Below are positions 37,277 through 47,359 of a DNA stretch of 64,000 nucleotides, in pieces (the first letter of the stretch is position 1; each line of letters starts with the position of its first letter). The DNA lies in the NCBI RefSeq assembly GCF_030408795.1, contig NZ_CP047211.1, forward strand, positions 1,860,001-1,924,000. The letters are read 5' to 3'. Below the pieces are notes generated by a model, which worked only from the letters and a program-made list of their open reading frames with translations, was not told the origin of the DNA and ran no database searches. Source of the stretch: Corynebacterium hansenii. GTDB lineage: Bacteria > Actinomycetota > Actinomycetes > Mycobacteriales > Mycobacteriaceae. The position numbers and the translations under genes are program-made.

Positions 37277-38572
37277 TCAGGTCAGGAAATCGTACTCCGG
37301 GGTGCCCGGCATCAGGCGCCGGCAATCCAGCGGCGAGGCGTCCATCCGGGCGACCAGCGCGTCGAGGTCGCCGGCGTTGCGCAACTCGATGCCGACCAGC
37401 GCCGCACCGGTCTCGCGGTTGTTGCGCTTGAGGTACTCGAACAGGGCGATGTCGTCGTCCGGGCCGAGGATCTCGTTGAGGAACATGCGCAGTTGGCCGG
37501 GCTTCTGCGGGAAATTGACCAGGAAGTAATGCTTCAGCCCGCGGTAGACCAGCGAGCGCTCCATGATCTCGGCGTAGCGCAGGACGTCGTTGTTGCCGCC
37601 GGAGATGATGCAGACGATGACCTCGCCCGGGCGGGGGTTGATCTGGTCGAGCGCGGCGACGGACAGCGCGCCCGCGGGCTCGGCGATGATGCCCTCGTTC
37701 TGGTACAGGTCGAGCTGCGCCACGCACACCGCGCCCTCGGGCGCGATGACCGTGTGGATGCGCGAGCGGTTGCGGTCGACGATGGAGTACGGCAGTTCGC
37801 CGAGCTTCTTCACCGCCGCGCCGTCGACGAAGGGGTCGACGGAGGGCAGCTCGACGGGCTCGTCGGCGGCCATCGCCGCGGTGAGGCAGGCGGCGCCGGC
37901 GGGCTCGACGGCGACCATCGCGGTGCGCGGCGACATGTCCGCGAAGTAGCTGGTCACGCCGGCGAGCAGGCCGCCGCCGCCGACGGGCACGCACACGGTG
38001 TCCGGGGTCAGGCCCTGGCCGGACAGCTGCGCGACGATCTCCGCGGCGACGGTGCCCTGGCCCACGATGGTGTTGAACGAGTCGAACGGCTCGATGATCG
38101 CCGCGCCGGAGGTCTGCGCGTCGGCGCGGGCGGCGGACGACGCCTCGTCGAAGCTGTCGCCGGTGACGATGATCTCCACCGCATCGCGGCCGTGGTACGC
38201 GATGCGGTCGCGCTTCTGCTTCGGCGTCTGGTTGGGCACGTAGATGCGGCCCTTCACGCCGAGGGTGCGGCAGGCGTAAGCGACGCCCTGCGCGTGGTTG
38301 CCGGCGGATGCGGCGACGACGCCGGCGGCGCGTTCCTCCTCGGTGAGCTGCACCATCGCGTTGTAGGCGCCGCGGATCTTGTACGACCGCACGTCCTGCA
38401 GGTCCTCGCGCTTGAGGAATACCTTCGCCCCCGTTTCCTCGCTCAGCCGCGGGCAGAACTGCAGCGGCGTCGCGGCGATGACCGACGAAATCCTGGCCTG
38501 GGCGGCCTGGATGTCCGCCGCATGGACGAGGCGGCGGGCGGTGTCGGTGGACGGCGCGGAAGAAGCGTTCAT
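37277..38572 (-). CDS. ilvA: threonine ammonia-lyase (threonine dehydratase)
   Basis: IlvA deaminates threonine to 2-oxobutanoate, the entry to isoleucine. The 431-residue PLP enzyme has the cofactor lysine in LQDVRSYKIRGAYNAM, SAGNHAQGVA and the phosphate loop VPVGGGGLLAGV, plus a single ACT-like regulatory domain at residues about 330-431 (NFPQKPGQLRMFLNEILG), the short form found in corynebacteria that is feedback-inhibited by isoleucine. A TATCGT box ends 8 nt before ATG 38572, so it is probably leaderless; no attenuator is visible. Confidence 0.96.
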   Translation of the reverse strand: MNASSAPSTDTARRLVHAADIQAAQARISSVIAATPLQFCPRLSEETGAKVFLKREDLQDVRSYKIRGAYNAMVQLTEEERAAGVVAASAGNHAQGVAYACRTLGVKGRIYVPNQTPKQKRDRIAYHGRDAVEIIVTGDSFDEASSAARADAQTSGAAIIEPFDSFNTIVGQGTVAAEIVAQLSGQGLTPDTVCVPVGGGGLLAGVTSYFADMSPRTAMVAVEPAGAACLTAAMAADEPVELPSVDPFVDGAAVKKLGELPYSIVDRNRSRIHTVIAPEGAVCVAQLDLYQNEGIIAEPAGALSVAALDQINPRPGEVIVCIISGGNNDVLRYAEIMERSLVYRGLKHYFLVNFPQKPGQLRMFLNEILGPDDDIALFEYLKRNNRETGAALVGIELRNAGDLDALVARMDASPLDCRRLMPGTPEYDFLT

Positions 38573-38736
38573 GGCCGTAGACGATACTCGCCCCCGCAAC
38601 CGAAAGTGGAACGCGGGGTTCAAGGAGTGGGATCGGCTAGGAAGGCGACAGGGTAGGTTGCACGGAGGGCACGGCGATATGCACGAAAAGTACATTTCCC
38701 AATGAAATCGATCGCCCGAATGGGTACCGTGGGCGC

Positions 38737-39414
38737 ATGAATTTGCACAGAGCTTTACGACGCCCCGCCGCCGCACTGCTCCTCGTGCCCCTCATGGCGG
38801 CCGCGGCGTGTTCGACGGGCGATGGCGGCGCGTCGGGTGCCGCGAATCCGGGCGCCCCCACCGCAACCGATGGCACGACCGGCGCACCCGCCGAACGCGG
38901 AGACGGAGCCGGCGGGGATGCATCCGGCAAGGACGGCGCCGGGCCGTCGCCAAGCGTCGACGACGACGGCAACCCGACCACCGGCGAAACCCCCGCCAAG
39001 CCGGTGACCGTCGACGCCGACGCCATCCAATTCAGCCTCGGCGGGACGCAGATGCTGTGCTGGTCCGACGCCGACGACGGCGGCGAGGACACCGTATTCG
39101 GCTGCCAGGCCAACGCGGCGTGGCCGGCGACCGAAGGCGACTCCCCCGCGTCGGTGCTGCTGTTCACCTACGCCGAAGACCGGGCGGGCGGGGCCGCGGG
39201 CGAGGGGAAGCGCGACGTCAAGGCCCTCCAGGCCAATGCGCCCGTCACCTCGTGGGAGATCCAGGGAGTGCGGTCCGGCAGCCGCTACCGCCTGGGCGAC
39301 GCGATGATCGACCTGACCGGCCGCGAGCGCCTCACGTTCACCGTGCCGCTCGGCGATTCGGGCAAGACCGCGTCGGGGTGGGTGTCCGTCGACGATTACG
39401 GGTGGGAAAAGTAG
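38737..39414 (+). CDS. lipoprotein
   Basis: A 225-residue protein with a lipoprotein signal: basic start, hydrophobic stretch and lipobox MAAAAC (Cys25). A disordered region rich in Gly, Ala, Asp, Ser and Pro (about residues 26-90) links to a folded domain (DADAIQFSLGGTQMLCWSD to the end) with two further cysteines that may pair. No known family is evident. TACCGT at 38725-38730 ends 6 nt before the ATG, a leaderless start. It converges on dnaE across a region carrying a 68-bp palindrome. Confidence 0.85.
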   Translation: MNLHRALRRPAAALLLVPLMAAAACSTGDGGASGAANPGAPTATDGTTGAPAERGDGAGGDASGKDGAGPSPSVDDDGNPTTGETPAKPVTVDADAIQFSLGGTQMLCWSDADDGGEDTVFGCQANAAWPATEGDSPASVLLFTYAEDRAGGAAGEGKRDVKALQANAPVTSWEIQGVRSGSRYRLGDAMIDLTGRERLTFTVPLGDSGKTASGWVSVDDYGWEK

Positions 39415-39521
39415 CGGCAGCCGCTCCACGCCCCGCCGCATCACCCCGCTCCGCCACTCCGCCCCGTTCCGTCACCCCGCCCTGCTCCTCTCCCCCCCCG
39501 CCCTGCTCCCGCCCCCTCCCG
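39415..39521. other. C- and T-rich low-complexity spacer
   Basis: About 100 bases of pyrimidine-rich sequence (runs such as CTCCCCCCCCGCC) follow the lipoprotein stop, and a further 130 GC-rich bases follow the palindrome to the dnaE stop. No gene or conserved signal other than the palindrome is seen in this 305-bp gap. Confidence 0.6.
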
Positions 39522-39589
39522 CAGATGCGCCAGCTCCGTGCAGATGCGCCCGTTGCAACGGGCGCATCTGCACGGAGCTGGCGCATCTG
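39522..39589. repeat. 68-bp perfect palindrome / bidirectional terminator candidate
   Basis: Bases 39522-39555 and 39556-39589 are exact reverse complements with no unpaired centre. Each arm contains CAGATGCGCC twice. It lies between convergent genes, so it could end both transcripts, but the length, symmetry and lack of U-runs are unusual for a terminator. Confidence 0.9.
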
Positions 39590-39719
39590 GGGCGGAGGGC
39601 CGGAAAGGTCGGCGCTGGCCCGACTGGGAGGCGGAATCCACCCGCGGTTGCGGCGGAGCACCGGTTCCCGGCCTGCGGAGCGCCGGTGCCGGCCGACGGG
39701 TGGCTGACGCCCGGAACAA

Positions 39720-42700
39720 CTACCCCAGGATCCCCGTGCCCATCGTCGCCTTGAGGTCCCCGTAGAGGCTGGCGGACTTGGTCACCCGCAGGTGCTCGCC
39801 GAGGACCATCAGCGTCGAATTGTTGCCCTCCACCAGATTCAGGTACACGTCCGAATCGCCCTTGTTGTTCACCAGCACGCTCTTGAGCTTCAGGATGTTC
39901 TCCGGCGTGCACTGATCCGTGCGCATGGTCAGGCGAATCGGGCTGCCCGAGCCGTTCAGCCCCAGGTCAGGGACCTTCAGGTCATCGCAGACAATGGACA
40001 GGCGGTCATCGCGGTACTGGACGCGGGCGCGCGCCAGCACGATCGCATCCTCCGCCACCATCGTGGACACCATGGCGTACGTGCGTGGGAAGGCGAGGAT
40101 CTCCACCGTCGCGCCGTTGTGGTCTTCCAGGCCGATGATCGCCCACGGCAGGCCGTCCTTGTTCACGCGGCGGTCGACGCTGGAAATGATGCCGCCGATG
40201 ACCACCTCGGTGCCGTGCGGCACTTCGCCGCCGACAATCGTCGTGATGGCGGTGTCGGTCTGCTGCGCCAGGGACTCCTCGAACCCGTCGAGCGGGTGGC
40301 CCGACACGTACAGGCCGAGCATCTCGCGCTCGAGGGCCAGCTCGTGCTTGCGCTCCCAGTTCTCCTCCGGGATCTTCACCTGGAAGACGTTCTCCGCCTC
40401 GTCGCCGGCCTCGTCCCCTCCGCCGAAGTCGGCGAACAGGTCGAATTGGCCCTTGTCGGCGGCCTTCTTCGTCGGCAGCGCGGCGTCGACCGCATCCTCG
40501 TGGATCAGCGCCAGACCCTTGCGGGGGTGGCCCATCGAGTCGAACGCGCCGCCCTTGATCAGCGACTCCGTCACGCGCTTCGAGCACGGCAGCGTGTCGA
40601 TCTTGTCCAGGTAATCGGAGAAGTCCTTGAACGCGCCCTTTTCCTCGCGGGTCGCCACGATCGAATCGACGACGTCGCGGCCGACGTTGCGGATCGCGCC
40701 GAGGCCGAAGCGGATGTCCTCGCCCACCGACTGGAAGTTCATCGCCGACTCGTTCACGTCCGGCGACAGCACCCGGATGCCCAGGTGGCGGCAGTCCGAC
40801 AGGTAGATCGCGGACTTGTCCTTGTTGTCCGACACCGACGTCAGCAGCGCGGCCATGTACTCGGCGGTGTAATTCGCCTTCAGGTAGGCGGTCCAGAAGG
40901 ACACCAGGCCGTAACCGGCGGCATGCGACTTGTTGAACGCGTACCCGGCGAACGGCAGGATCGTGTCCCACAGCGTCTTGATCGCCGCGTCCGAGTAGCC
41001 GTTGGCCTTCATGCCGCCCTCGAAGTTGATGAACTCCTTCTCCAGCACCTCGGGCTTCTTCTTGCCCATGGCCTTGCGGAAGCCATCGGCCTGGCCGGCC
41101 GTGTAATTCGCCACCTTCTGCGAGATCCTCATGATCTGCTCCTGGTAGACGATCAGGCCGTAGGTTTCGGAGAGAATCTCCTGCAGCGGCTCCTCGAGCT
41201 CCGGATGGATGGGCACGATCGGCTTGACGCCGTTCTTGCGGTCCGCGTACTCCCAGTGGGCGTTGACGCCCATCGGGCCCGGGCGGTACAGCGCCAGGGC
41301 GGCCACGATGTCGTTGAACTCCGTCGGGCGCATGCGCTTGAGCAGTTCGCGCATGCCGCCGCCGTCGAGCTGGAAGACGCCGAGCGTGTCGCCGCGGGCC
41401 AGCAGCTCGTACGTCGGGCCGTCGACGACGTCGAGGGTGTCCAGGTCGATGTGCTCGCCGCGGTTGGACTTGACGTTTTCCAGGCAGTCGCCGATGACCG
41501 TCAGGTTGCGCAGGCCCAGGAAGTCCATCTTCAGCAGGCCGATGGCCTCGCACGCCGGGTAGTCCCAGCCGGTGATGATCGCCCCGTCGGCGGCGCGCTT
41601 CCACATGGGGATGTGATCGAGCAGCGGCACCGACGCCATGATCACCGCGCAGGCGTGGACGCCGGTCTGGCGGACCACGCCCTCCAGGCCGCGGGCGGTC
41701 TCGTAGATGCGGGCGACGTCGGCGTCGGTCTCGATGAGCTGGCGAACCTCCGCGGCCTCGCCGTAGCGCTCGTGCGACGGGTCGACGATGCCGCCGAGCG
41801 GGATGTCCTTCGCCATGATCGGCGGCGGCAGGGCCTTGGTGATGCGATCGGCGATCTGGTAGCCCGGCTGGCCGAACTGCACGCGCGCGGAGTCCTTGAT
41901 GGCCTGCTTCGTCTTGACCGTGCCGAAGGTGACCACCTGCGCGACCTTGTCCTCGCCCCACTTGTCGGCGGCGTAGCGGATCATCTCGTCTCGGCGGCGG
42001 TCGTCGAAGTCGATGTCGATGTCGGGCGCGGACGGGCGCTCGGGGTTGAGGAATCGCTCGAACAGCAGGCCGTGCTCGATCGGGTCGATGTTGGTGATCC
42101 ACGTGGCGTAGGCGACCAGCGAGCCGGCGGCCGACCCTCGGCCCGGCCCGACCTTGATGCCGATGTCGCGGGCGTGGGCGATGATGTCGGCGACGATGAG
42201 GAAGTAGGACGGGTAGCCCTTGCCGTCGATGACGTCGATTTCGTATTCGGCGCGGCGGATGTACTCCTCCGGCACCTCGGCGCCGTCGAAACGCTTTTTC
42301 AGCCCCTCCATCACCTGGTGCCGCAGCCACGTCGTCGGCGTCTCGCCCTCGGGGACGTCGGCCTTGGGCATGCGGTCGTGCGGGTGCTCTTCCCAGACTT
42401 CGTCGTAGTCGCCGACGCGCTCGGCGATGAGCAGCGTGTTGTCGCAGGCGTCGGGCACCAGGTGGTCCCAGGTTTCGCGCATTTCCGCGGCGGTCTTGAT
42501 GTAGTAGCCGTCGCCGTCGAATTTGAAGCGGTCGGGGTCGTGCAGGGTCTTGCCGGTCTGCACGCACAGCATCGCCTCGTGCGCCTTCGCCTGGTCGCGG
42601 GTGACGTAGTGGCAGTCGTTGGTGACGACGGGCGGCAGGTTGAGCTTGCGGCCGATTTCCAGCAGCTCGGCACGCACCCGCGTTTCGATGTCGAGCCCGT

Positions 42701-43280
42701 GGTCCATGAGCTCGAGGAAGTAGTTGTCCTTGCCGTAGATGTCCTGCCACATGCCGGCCGCGGCCAGCGCCTCGTCGAACTGCCCGAGGCGCAGGCGGGT
42801 CTGCACGTCGCCGGAGGGGCAGCCGGTGGTGGCGATGATGCCCTCGGCCCGCTCGGCGATGATTTCGGCGTCCATGCGCGGGTACTTGCCCATCTGCCCC
42901 TCGTACGACGCCATCGACGACAGGTAGAAGAGGTTGTGCAGGCCCTGCACGTTTTCGGCGAGCATCGTCTGGTGCAGGTAGGAGCCGCGGCCGGAGACGT
43001 CGTCGCCCTTCTGGTGGGGGTCGCCCCAGGTGATGCGGTTCTTGTTGAAGCGGCTCTCCGGCGCCATGTACGCCTCGATGCCGATGATCGGCTTGATCCC
43101 CTTGGCCTTCATCTGCCGGTAGAAGGCGTTGGAGCCGAACATGTTGCCGTGGTCGGTGACTCCGACCGCCGGCATGCCCTGCCGGGAGACCTCGTCGGCC
43201 AGCAAGTCGATCTTCGCCATCCCGTCCAGCATCGAGTACTCGGTGTGGTTGTGGAGATGCACGAAGCTGGAATTGGCCAT
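39720..43280 (-). CDS. dnaE: DNA polymerase III alpha subunit
   Basis: The replicative polymerase DnaE1 (1,186 residues). The N-terminal PHP domain has [16 protein letters not shown] (residues about 8-23), and the polymerase core has the catalytic [19 protein letters not shown] near residue 417 and RYTCWITN-like [15 protein letters not shown] before it. An OB-fold region lies near the C-terminus (about 1,000-1,100). The intact PHP metal ligands suggest proofreading activity, as in mycobacterial DnaE1. TACAAT at 43294-43289 ends 8 nt before the ATG. Confidence 0.97.
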   Translation of the reverse strand: MANSSFVHLHNHTEYSMLDGMAKIDLLADEVSRQGMPAVGVTDHGNMFGSNAFYRQMKAKGIKPIIGIEAYMAPESRFNKNRITWGDPHQKGDDVSGRGSYLHQTMLAENVQGLHNLFYLSSMASYEGQMGKYPRMDAEIIAERAEGIIATTGCPSGDVQTRLRLGQFDEALAAAGMWQDIYGKDNYFLELMDHGLDIETRVRAELLEIGRKLNLPPVVTNDCHYVTRDQAKAHEAMLCVQTGKTLHDPDRFKFDGDGYYIKTAAEMRETWDHLVPDACDNTLLIAERVGDYDEVWEEHPHDRMPKADVPEGETPTTWLRHQVMEGLKKRFDGAEVPEEYIRRAEYEIDVIDGKGYPSYFLIVADIIAHARDIGIKVGPGRGSAAGSLVAYATWITNIDPIEHGLLFERFLNPERPSAPDIDIDFDDRRRDEMIRYAADKWGEDKVAQVVTFGTVKTKQAIKDSARVQFGQPGYQIADRITKALPPPIMAKDIPLGGIVDPSHERYGEAAEVRQLIETDADVARIYETARGLEGVVRQTGVHACAVIMASVPLLDHIPMWKRAADGAIITGWDYPACEAIGLLKMDFLGLRNLTVIGDCLENVKSNRGEHIDLDTLDVVDGPTYELLARGDTLGVFQLDGGGMRELLKRMRPTEFNDIVAALALYRPGPMGVNAHWEYADRKNGVKPIVPIHPELEEPLQEILSETYGLIVYQEQIMRISQKVANYTAGQADGFRKAMGKKKPEVLEKEFINFEGGMKANGYSDAAIKTLWDTILPFAGYAFNKSHAAGYGLVSFWTAYLKANYTAEYMAALLTSVSDNKDKSAIYLSDCRHLGIRVLSPDVNESAMNFQSVGEDIRFGLGAIRNVGRDVVDSIVATREEKGAFKDFSDYLDKIDTLPCSKRVTESLIKGGAFDSMGHPRKGLALIHEDAVDAALPTKKAADKGQFDLFADFGGGDEAGDEAENVFQVKIPEENWERKHELALEREMLGLYVSGHPLDGFEESLAQQTDTAITTIVGGEVPHGTEVVIGGIISSVDRRVNKDGLPWAIIGLEDHNGATVEILAFPRTYAMVSTMVAEDAIVLARARVQYRDDRLSIVCDDLKVPDLGLNGSGSPIRLTMRTDQCTPENILKLKSVLVNNKGDSDVYLNLVEGNNSTLMVLGEHLRVTKSASLYGDLKATMGTGILG

Positions 43281-43288
43281 GGCTCCGG

Positions 43289-43294
43289 ATTGTA
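43289..43294 (-). promoter_or_regulatory. -10 box of dnaE
   Basis: TACAAT on the minus strand, 8 nt before the ATG; the leader would be absent or a few bases long. Confidence 0.5.
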
Positions 43295-43354
43295 GGCGGT
43301 GGCCCGGATGGCGGGCCAATGCGCGCGAAGTTAGAACCAAAAATAAGTCCTACC

Positions 43355-43366
43355 TGCATATATGCA
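43355..43366. promoter_or_regulatory. palindrome TGCATATATGCA in AT-rich promoter region
   Basis: A perfect 12-bp palindrome in the most AT-rich stretch of the window (about 43330-43420), between dnaE and the small plus-strand gene. A TTTACAAT -10 candidate lies about 40 bp further on. It could be an operator for the small gene. Confidence 0.45.
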
Positions 43367-43512
43367 TGTCGATAGACGTGTGCAAGGTCACGTTACCAAA
43401 ACTTTACAATCCGCCGACCCTTCCCCATACTTGAGCGCACCCTCACGTTTCACCTCAGGAACGTATCCGCCGGAAAGCTCCGGCCGGACAACCTCCAAGG
43501 AAAGGACACGCG

Positions 43513-43677
43513 ATGTTCACTCCCCTGCCCGATGGCGTCTACACCCTCTTCCCCGCCCAGGCCCTGAACAACGCCATCGCCTCGATGGACCGCCGCCCGG
43601 TCGCGGCCGGCTACCTGGTCGACGGCGACGTCATCTCCTCGGAGACCGACGCCACGCGCTACAGCTGGCTGGTCTAA
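43513..43677 (+). CDS. small 54-residue protein
   Basis: A short frame with good support: AAGGAAAGGA 5-6 nt before the ATG, an AT-rich promoter region upstream, and a rho-independent terminator after the stop. The protein is soluble, with MFTPLPDGVYTLFPAQALNN at the start and RYSWLV at the end. From memory C. glutamicum also has a small gene next to dnaE1, so it is likely conserved. The leader is long (about 80-90 nt from the TACAAT box), unlike most genes here. Function unknown; a small regulatory or binding protein is possible. Confidence 0.7.
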   Translation: MFTPLPDGVYTLFPAQALNNAIASMDRRPVAAGYLVDGDVISSETDATRYSWLV

Positions 43678-43729
43678 GCACAGCTGACCGGTCCGGGCCC
43701 GCGAGCGGCCCCGGCTTCCGGGCGCGCAC

Positions 43730-43759
43730 CCGCATCACCTTCCGGTGGTGCGGTTTTTT
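43730..43759 (+). terminator. rho-independent terminator of the small gene
   Basis: CCGCATCACC (43730-43739) and GGTGGTGCGG (43744-43753) pair with one wobble and a TTCC loop, followed by six T. It is the clearest intrinsic terminator in the window. Confidence 0.85.
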
Positions 43760-43770
43760 GCTTTGCGACG
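43760..43770. repeat. copy of motif GCTTTGCGACG
   Basis: Exact 11-mer directly after the T-run of the terminator; the match to the 50921 copy extends to 15 bases. Confidence 0.6.
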
Positions 43771-43910
43771 CCCCCGGGCACCTCATCCACCGCACCCGAC
43801 GCATGTCGCCGGCACGGAGCTGACGGCGTTGACCACCCGCGCTCCGGAGACGGCCGCGAGCTTGCCCGAATCGTCCGCGCCCGCCCTCGCCTGCGCGTAA
43901 CCTTTCCCGC

Positions 43911-45119
43911 ATGAACGCACCGGCCCTCCCCGTTTCCGAGCCCGTCCCCCGGTCGATCCGGGACGCGGTGGCCGACGAGCGGCTGCCCGCCCTCGTCGTC
44001 GATCTCGACGCCGTCGACGCCAACGCCGACGATCTGCTCCGCCGCGCCGGCGGCACGCCGATCCGGGTGGCGTCGAAGTCGCTGCGCATCCCGGAGCTGA
44101 TCTCCCACGTGCTGGCCAAGCCCGGTTTCCAGGGCGTGCTGGCGTACACGTTGGCCGAAGCGCTGATGCTGTTTTCGGAGGGCATCAGCGACGACATCCT
44201 CGTCGCCTACCCCACCGCGGATGACGCCGCGCTGGCCGAACTCGCCGCCGACGCGGGGGCGCGCGCCGCCATCGCGATCATGGTCGACTCCGCGGAACAG
44301 CTGCCCGCCCTCGCCCGCCACGCCTCGGAGGATGCCCCGCTGCGGATCTGCCTCGACATCGACGCCTCGTGGGCGCCCGCGCCGGGCGTGCACATCGGCA
44401 CGCTGCGCTCCCCCACCCATTCCCCGCGCCAGGCGGCGGACCTGGCGCGCGCCGTGGATTCCACGCCGGGGCTGCGCGTGGTCGGCGTGATGATGTACGA
44501 GGGCCACATCGCCGGAGTCGGCGACGCCGGCGCCGGCCCGCGCGCCACCGCCATCCGGATCATGCAGAAGCTGTCGCGCCGCGAGCTGGCCAAGCGCCGC
44601 GCCAGGGTCGTCGCCGCGGTCGAGCGGGCGGTGGGCCCGCTGGAGCTGGTCAACGGCGGCGGCACCGGTTCGCTGGAATCGACGTGCGCCGAACGCGCCG
44701 TCACCGAGGCGGCGGCCGGTTCCGGATTCGTCGCGCCGACTCTTTTCGACGGCTACCGCGCATTCACACTGCGGCCGGCCAGCTGGTTCGTCCTGCCCGT
44801 CGTCAGGCGCCCGAAGAAGGACACGGTCACCGTCGCCGGCGGCGGCCGCATCGCATCCGGACCGGCCGGCGGGGACCGCCTGCCCAGCCCCGTGCACCCC
44901 GCCGGGCTGACCTACGCGGCCGACGAAGGGCCGGGCGAAGTGCAGACGCCGCTGACCGGCGACGCCGCGCACACGCTTCGCATCGGCGACGCCGTGTGGT
45001 TCCGCCACGCGAAAGCCGGCGAAACCGCCGAGCACGCGAATGAAGCGGTCGTCGTCTCCGGCGGCGACATCGTCGGCCGCTGGGCCACCTACCGAGGAAA
45101 GGGACTGATCTACTCGTGA
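43911..45119 (+). CDS. amino acid deaminase/aldolase (alanine racemase-like PLP enzyme)
   Basis: A 402-residue PLP protein of fold type III: the barrel begins LPALVVDLDAVDANADDL, and RVASKSLRIPEL has the lysine expected to bind PLP. VVGVMMYEGHIAGVGD and LELVNGGGTGSLES are family segments, and FLR-type C-terminal beta domain ends WATYRGKGLIYS. Relatives are D-threonine aldolase and D-serine dehydratase; the substrate is unknown. TAACCT ends 7 nt before the ATG. Its stop overlaps the start of the following oxidase gene (GTGA), so both are one unit. Confidence 0.9.
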   Translation: MNAPALPVSEPVPRSIRDAVADERLPALVVDLDAVDANADDLLRRAGGTPIRVASKSLRIPELISHVLAKPGFQGVLAYTLAEALMLFSEGISDDILVAYPTADDAALAELAADAGARAAIAIMVDSAEQLPALARHASEDAPLRICLDIDASWAPAPGVHIGTLRSPTHSPRQAADLARAVDSTPGLRVVGVMMYEGHIAGVGDAGAGPRATAIRIMQKLSRRELAKRRARVVAAVERAVGPLELVNGGGTGSLESTCAERAVTEAAAGSGFVAPTLFDGYRAFTLRPASWFVLPVVRRPKKDTVTVAGGGRIASGPAGGDRLPSPVHPAGLTYAADEGPGEVQTPLTGDAAHTLRIGDAVWFRHAKAGETAEHANEAVVVSGGDIVGRWATYRGKGLIYS

Positions 45120-46450
45120 ACGACAACAGGTGGAGCAATTGGGCCGGCACCCAGACATGCGTCCCGGGTGCCGTGCATCAGCCGGCGGATGCGGCCGAAG
45201 TCGGCCGCATCGTGCGGGAGGCGGCGGCGTCGGGCGGCACCGTGCGTCCGCTGGGCGCCGGGCATTCCTTCACCCCGGTCGCCGTCACCGACGGCCACCG
45301 GGTGCAGCTGGACAAGATGCGCGGATTCGTCGGGGCCGATCCCGACGCGGGCACGGTGACGCTGCGCGCCGGCACCCGCCTGCGCGACGTCCCCGGCATC
45401 CTGCGGCCGCGCGGCCTGGCGCTGGCCAACCAGGGCGACGTCGACCCGCAGGCGCTGGCCGGCGCGGTGTCCACCGGCACCCACGGCACCGGCCTGGGCT
45501 TCACGGGGTTCGCCGGGATGGTCCGGGGTTTCCGCGTCGTGGGCGCCGACGGCGAAGAGGTCCACGCATACGAGGGCGCCCCCGGCGTGGCGGGCGAGCT
45601 GTTCCGCCTGGCCCGGCTGGGCCTGGGCGCCTTCGGCGTGATCACCGAGCTGACGCTCGACGCGGTGCCTGCCTTCCGACTGTCCGCCGACGAGCACGCC
45701 GAGGACTTCGACGAGGTCCGCCGCACCTTCCCGGAGCGCGTCGCCGCCGTCGACCACATGGAGTTCTACTGGTTCCCCGGCACCGACCGGGCGCTGGTGA
45801 AGGAGAACACGCGCCTGCCGGGCATCGAGGACATGGCCTCCGCCAACGCCCCGGGGCTGCTGGGCCGGGCGGGCGAGTTCATCGCCGACGAGGTCATCAA
45901 CAACGCCGGCCTGCTGGCCCTCTGCGAGATCGCCAGGACCGCGCCGACGCTGACGCGGAAGCTGAACGACTTCGCGTCGAAGACGGTGTCCACCCGCCGG
46001 TACGTCGACGAGGCCCACAAGGTCTTCGTCTCGCCGCGCCGCGTGCGCTTCGCCGAGATGGAGTACGCGATCCCGCTGGAGTCGCTGCCCGAGGTCCTCG
46101 ACGAGGTGCGCCGCATCATCGACCGCCACCACGCGTGGGTGTCGTTCCCCCTGGAGATCCGCGCCGCCAAGGGCGATGACGTCGCCCTGTCCACCGCCTA
46201 CGGGCGCGACAGCGCGTACATCGCGGCGCACCGCTACCACCGCGAGGATCACCGCCAGTACTTCGATCTGCTCGAGCCGATCTTCCTGGCCGCGGGCGGC
46301 CGCCCGCACTGGGGCAAGCTGCACACCCTGGGCGCCGAGCAGTTGCGCGAGCGCTACCCGCTTTTCGACGACGTCGCCGCGCTGCGCCGCCGGGTCGACC
46401 CGGAAGGCGTGTTCCTCAACGAGCACCTGCGGGAGCTCTTCGGGGCCTGA
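45116..46450 (+). CDS. FAD-linked sugar-1,4-lactone oxidase (ALO family)
   Basis: A 444-residue flavoprotein of the VAO/PCMH type. The FAD-binding part (residues about 15-180) has RPLGAGHSFTPVAVTDG and STGTHGTGLGFTG; the ALO-type C-terminal domain ends with RPHWGKLHTL, whose Trp-Gly-Lys is conserved in D-arabinono- and L-gulono-lactone oxidases. It has no signal peptide. The precise substrate is uncertain. GTG at 45116 overlaps the upstream stop by 4 nt, so translation is coupled with the deaminase/aldolase. Confidence 0.93.
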   Translation: MNDNRWSNWAGTQTCVPGAVHQPADAAEVGRIVREAAASGGTVRPLGAGHSFTPVAVTDGHRVQLDKMRGFVGADPDAGTVTLRAGTRLRDVPGILRPRGLALANQGDVDPQALAGAVSTGTHGTGLGFTGFAGMVRGFRVVGADGEEVHAYEGAPGVAGELFRLARLGLGAFGVITELTLDAVPAFRLSADEHAEDFDEVRRTFPERVAAVDHMEFYWFPGTDRALVKENTRLPGIEDMASANAPGLLGRAGEFIADEVINNAGLLALCEIARTAPTLTRKLNDFASKTVSTRRYVDEAHKVFVSPRRVRFAEMEYAIPLESLPEVLDEVRRIIDRHHAWVSFPLEIRAAKGDDVALSTAYGRDSAYIAAHRYHREDHRQYFDLLEPIFLAAGGRPHWGKLHTLGAEQLRERYPLFDDVAALRRRVDPEGVFLNEHLRELFGA

Positions 46451-46474
46451 CCGGCCGCGCGCCGTGCGGTGCGG

Positions 46475-47359
46475 TCAACCCTCCAACCGCTCGGCGCGCC
46501 GGCGCCGGCGGTTGCGCCGGTGGCGCAGCAGGAGGTCGGTGACGAACACCGCCACAGCCACCCAGATGATGACGTAACCCAGCCAGCGGGCGGGTTCGAG
46601 CTGCTCGCCGGCGATGAAGATGGCGATGCTCATCTGCATCATCGGCGTGATGTACTGCATCAGGCCGATGGTGGACAACGGGATCTTCTTGGCTCCGACG
46701 CCGAAGAGGAGCAGCGGCAGGGCCGTCGCAAGGCCGGAGGACGCCAGCAGCAGGGCGTGCCCGGTTCCCTCCGCCGTGAAGGTGCCGGTACCGCGCTCAC
46801 CCAGGTCGACGAGGTACGCGATGGCCAGCGGCGCCATGATCAGCGACTCCGCCGTCAGCGACGCCGTCGCCGAGAGGCTGACGCGCTTCTTCAGCAGCCC
46901 GTAGAAACCGAAGCTGAACGCCAACAGCAGGGCGAGCACCGGGGGCCGGCCGACGCCGATGGTCAGGACGATCACCGCGACCGCCGCGATGCCGACGGAC
47001 CACTTCTGCAGGAACGTCAGGCGCTCCTTGAGGAAGATGACGCCCAGCAGCACCGAGACCAGCGGGTTGATGAAGTAGCCCAGCGCGGCCTCGGCGATGT
47101 GGCCCGAGTTGACCGCGTAAACGTAGACGCCCCAGTTGACGGCGATGAAGGCCGCCGCGGCGGCGACGATGCCCCATGTGCGCGGGGACGCCCCGCGAAG
47201 TTCGCGCCACTTGCGCAGCGCGAGCAGGATCACGGCCATGACCGCGAGGGTCCACACGAACCGGTGGGCGAGGATCTCCACCGGGCCCGCGGGCTGCAGC
47301 AGCGGGAAGTACAGCGGGAACGCGCCCCACAGCAGATAAGCGAGAAATGCCTCGATCAC
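46475..47359 (-). CDS. rarD: RarD/EamA-family transporter
   Basis: A 294-residue membrane protein with ten hydrophobic helices in two EamA halves. FLAYLLWGAFPLYFPLL and EILAHRFVWTL at the N-terminus and AALGYFINPLVSVLLGVIF are typical of RarD, a chloramphenicol-sensitivity-related permease of unknown substrate. The C-terminus is a basic tail (RHRRNRRRRRAERLEG). GTG at 47359 overlaps the stop of the upstream gene by 4 nt. Confidence 0.92.
   Translation of the reverse strand: MIEAFLAYLLWGAFPLYFPLLQPAGPVEILAHRFVWTLAVMAVILLALRKWRELRGASPRTWGIVAAAAAFIAVNWGVYVYAVNSGHIAEAALGYFINPLVSVLLGVIFLKERLTFLQKWSVGIAAVAVIVLTIGVGRPPVLALLLAFSFGFYGLLKKRVSLSATASLTAESLIMAPLAIAYLVDLGERGTGTFTAEGTGHALLLASSGLATALPLLLFGVGAKKIPLSTIGLMQYITPMMQMSIAIFIAGEQLEPARWLGYVIIWVAVAVFVTDLLLRHRRNRRRRRAERLEG

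Noticed and set aside
39792..43295. 1,167-codon open frame on the plus strand
   Set aside because: It is antisense to dnaE, whose protein is unmistakable; long antisense frames are expected at this GC content.
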